A DNA stretch of 6,910 nt from an uncultured Gammaproteobacteria bacterium (GTDB lineage Bacteria > Pseudomonadota > Gammaproteobacteria > Pseudomonadales > UBA5518). The DNA lies in NCBI GenBank assembly GCA_903921135.1, contig CAIXOY010000042.1, positions 1 through 6,910 on the forward strand, in the 5' to 3' direction. Below the pieces are notes generated by a model. It worked only from the letters and a program-made list of their open reading frames with translations, had not been told where the DNA came from and ran no database searches. The translations under genes and the position numbers were made by a program. Below are positions 5,970 through 6,910 of the stretch, piece after piece. Position 1 is the first letter of the stretch, and each line of letters starts with the position of its first letter.

Positions 5970-5993
5970 GTCGCGGGCATGGCCCGCTCCTGC
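5970..5993 (-). repeat. REP-like palindrome, Pseudomonas type
   Basis: GCGGGC (5973-5978) and GCCCGC (5982-5987) form a perfect 6-base stem with an ATG loop. Read on the minus strand, the element begins GCAGGAGCGGGC and ends GCCCGCGAC, which closely fits the GTAGGAGCGGGC...GCCCGCGA pattern of gammaproteobacterial REP sequences. It starts 16 bases after the stop of the isomerase-like gene, a typical REP location, and could also form an mRNA-stabilising or terminating hairpin. Only one copy is visible, so its dispersed nature is inferred. Confidence 0.6.
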
Positions 5994-6038
5994 GGGGCAT
6001 AGGTGTGTTTGCGGGTGCCGCGAGGGGTGGGTCTGGGA

Positions 6039-6044
6039 CATAAT
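6039..6044 (+). promoter_or_regulatory. Candidate -10 element (CATAAT) of the septation-protein-A-like gene
   Basis: CATAAT matches five of six bases of the TATAAT consensus and lies 27 bases ahead of the ATG at 6072, a good distance for a short leader. No recognisable -35 box or extended -10 is found at the expected spacing. It suggests a separate promoter for the septation-protein-A-like and MaoC genes after the REP-like element. Confidence 0.35.
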
Positions 6045-6071
6045 CCGCTCGCACTCCTCTTTGGATCTCCC

Positions 6072-6656
6072 ATGTCAGACGCACATGATCCTGCGCAGCA
6101 ATGGCAGCGCAACAAGCATTCGCTCATGGTCGATGTCGGTTTGGGCGCGCTTTTTTTCATCACCGGCAGCCTGACCGATCATCTGGTGCTGCCCGCACTC
6201 GTCACAGCGGGCGCCGGCCTGTGCGTGGTGGTGGCGCAGCGCTTCGTGAAGGTCGATCTGCTGGGCGGTCTCGCGCTCTTCGGTGTGCTGACCCTGCTCG
6301 TGTCTGCTGGCTTCGCGCTCGCCTTCCAGGACGACTGGGCGGTGAAGATGCGGGGAACCTTCCTCGGCGGTTTCATTGCGCTGCTGATGCTGGCCGATGG
6401 GCTCTTCAATCGTGGCGGGTATTTCGGGGCGCGCTTGCTGCGCTACATGCCGGAGCCGCTCGACGCGCGCCGGCTCACGCTGGGCATGGCGCTTCTGGGA
6501 GCTGTTTCCGCGCTCGCCAACTGGGCTGTTGCGAGCTGGCTCTCGAAGGAAATGTGGCTCTACTACACGAGCTTCGGTGATCTGATCGTGACGATCCTCC
6601 TCATGGTGTGGGTGCTGCGCTACGCCCGGCTCGACGATGCAGTGGCGGGCAAGTAG
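6072..6656 (+). CDS. Septation protein A (YciB/IspZ)-family inner membrane protein
   Basis: This gene encodes 194 residues, near the family's usual 180-200. The ATG at 6072 is chosen over an in-frame GTG at 6003 because the added residues would read through leader sequence with a candidate -10 box. A weak GGAT site is present. Five or six membrane helices are seen at about 18-35, 38-56, 63-85, 95-112, 134-156 and 167-184. Family landmarks are FQDDWAVKMRGT (85-96), resembling 'DETFIKWKPT', then LNLAWALF-like LTLGMALLGAVSALANWAVA (135-154) with Asn150, and MWLYYTSFGDLIVTILLMV (161-179), resembling 'TWVNFKVFG'. In enterobacteria YciB is linked to cell-envelope synthesis and septation. This copy is divergent and has a hydrophilic N-terminal extension (SDAHDPAQQWQRNKH), so it may be a paralogue with a different role. 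Its stop abuts the start of the MaoC gene, indicating an operon. Confidence 0.8.
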   Translation: MSDAHDPAQQWQRNKHSLMVDVGLGALFFITGSLTDHLVLPALVTAGAGLCVVVAQRFVKVDLLGGLALFGVLTLLVSAGFALAFQDDWAVKMRGTFLGGFIALLMLADGLFNRGGYFGARLLRYMPEPLDARRLTLGMALLGAVSALANWAVASWLSKEMWLYYTSFGDLIVTILLMVWVLRYARLDDAVAGK

Positions 6657-6910
6657 ATGTCATCCGCAGAGAGCAGCATCGAGCGATGGTTCGAGGACTA
6701 CCCGGCCGGGGCCGTGTTCGATATCGGCAGCATCGAGGTGCAGGAACAGGAGGTGCTCGAGTTCGCGCGGCGCTTCGATCCGCAGCCCTTCCACACCGAC
6801 CCCGTCGCGGCGGCCGACTCCCATTTCGGCGGTATCATCGCGAGCGGCTGGCACACGGCCAGTCTGATGATGCGTTTGCTCGCAACGAATTTCCTCTCGC
6901 CCGCCTCCAG
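6657..6910 (+). CDS. MaoC-like dehydratase, (R)-enoyl-CoA hydratase type, C-terminus outside the window
   Basis: The first 84 residues are visible; the frame is open to the window edge. The hotdog-fold MaoC domain opens with FEDYPAGAVFDIGSIEVQEQEVLEFARRFDPQPFHTDP. The catalytic D-x4-H pair of (R)-specific enoyl-CoA hydratases is present as Asp41 and His46. It is followed by FGGIIASGWHTASLMMRL (57-74), with the conserved serine-glycine (Ser63-Gly64) of the hydratase motif. The enzyme adds water to trans-2-enoyl-CoA or dehydrates (R)-3-hydroxyacyl-CoA in the cytoplasm, in fatty-acid or polyhydroxyalkanoate metabolism; other MaoC proteins act on branched or dicarboxylic acyl-CoAs, so the substrate is open. 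The ATG directly follows the stop TAG of the upstream gene with no spare base, so translation is probably coupled; only a weak GGCGGG lies upstream. Some family members are about 150 residues, and longer fused forms exist. Confidence 0.92.
   Translation, partial: MSSAESSIERWFEDYPAGAVFDIGSIEVQEQEVLEFARRFDPQPFHTDPVAAADSHFGGIIASGWHTASLMMRLLATNFLSPAS

Noticed and set aside
4674..6041. 455-residue minus-strand open frame opposite the tandem isomerase-like gene
   Set aside because: Its product is rich in Arg, His, Pro and Ala with no domain pattern, while the plus strand gives a coherent two-domain protein. It is a shadow caused by high GC.
6003..6071. Upstream GTG start for the septation-protein-A-like gene
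   Set aside because: The extra 23 residues do not look like protein of this family and would cover the candidate -10 box; the ATG at 6072 gives the expected length.

Overview
The window is GC-rich bacterial DNA that is almost entirely coding. It carries eight protein genes, two of them cut by the window edges, and no RNA gene, CRISPR array or insertion sequence. Three things point to a gammaproteobacterium: the high GC with GC-rich third codon positions, the gene families present (LysR regulator, septation protein A/YciB family, MaoC hydratase, HCCA-isomerase-like DsbA-fold protein), and a short palindrome of the Pseudomonas-type REP form. Order and genus cannot be fixed from the sequence.

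Left part (1-2670). On the minus strand a LysR-family regulator (1323-2243) is followed after 17 bases by a DUF885-like protein (1-1305), whose C-terminus lies outside the window. The two probably form one transcript. Divergent from lysR is a small gene (2350-2670) for an exported protein with two cysteines in its mature part. The 106-base gap between them holds short inverted and direct repeats that are candidate sites for the LysR protein. A strong hairpin follows the small gene.

Middle (2762-3838). A minus-strand gene encodes an exported or membrane-anchored metallo-beta-lactamase-fold hydrolase of the RNase Z/arylsulfatase-like type, with its metal ligands visible. It converges on the small exported-protein gene and diverges from the right-hand cluster across a 169-base gap.

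Right part (4008-6910). Four plus-strand genes are closely packed. The first is a protein with a DUF1330-like domain between two membrane helices. The second, 3 bases later, encodes a 450-residue protein with two tandem HCCA-isomerase/kappa-GST-like (DsbA-fold) halves. A REP-like palindrome and a possible -10 element separate this pair from a septation-protein-A-family membrane protein and a MaoC-like hydratase; the stop of the former abuts the start of the latter. The arrangement suggests two short operons or one operon broken by the REP element. MaoC and HCCA-isomerase-like proteins would fit acyl-CoA or aromatic catabolism, but no complete pathway is visible.

I see no clear new defence or mobile system. 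The most unusual items are the two-domain isomerase-like protein with a degenerate first half, the membrane-embedded DUF1330-like protein, the DUF885-like protein without an apparent HExxPGH motif, and the repeats between lysR and the exported-protein gene.
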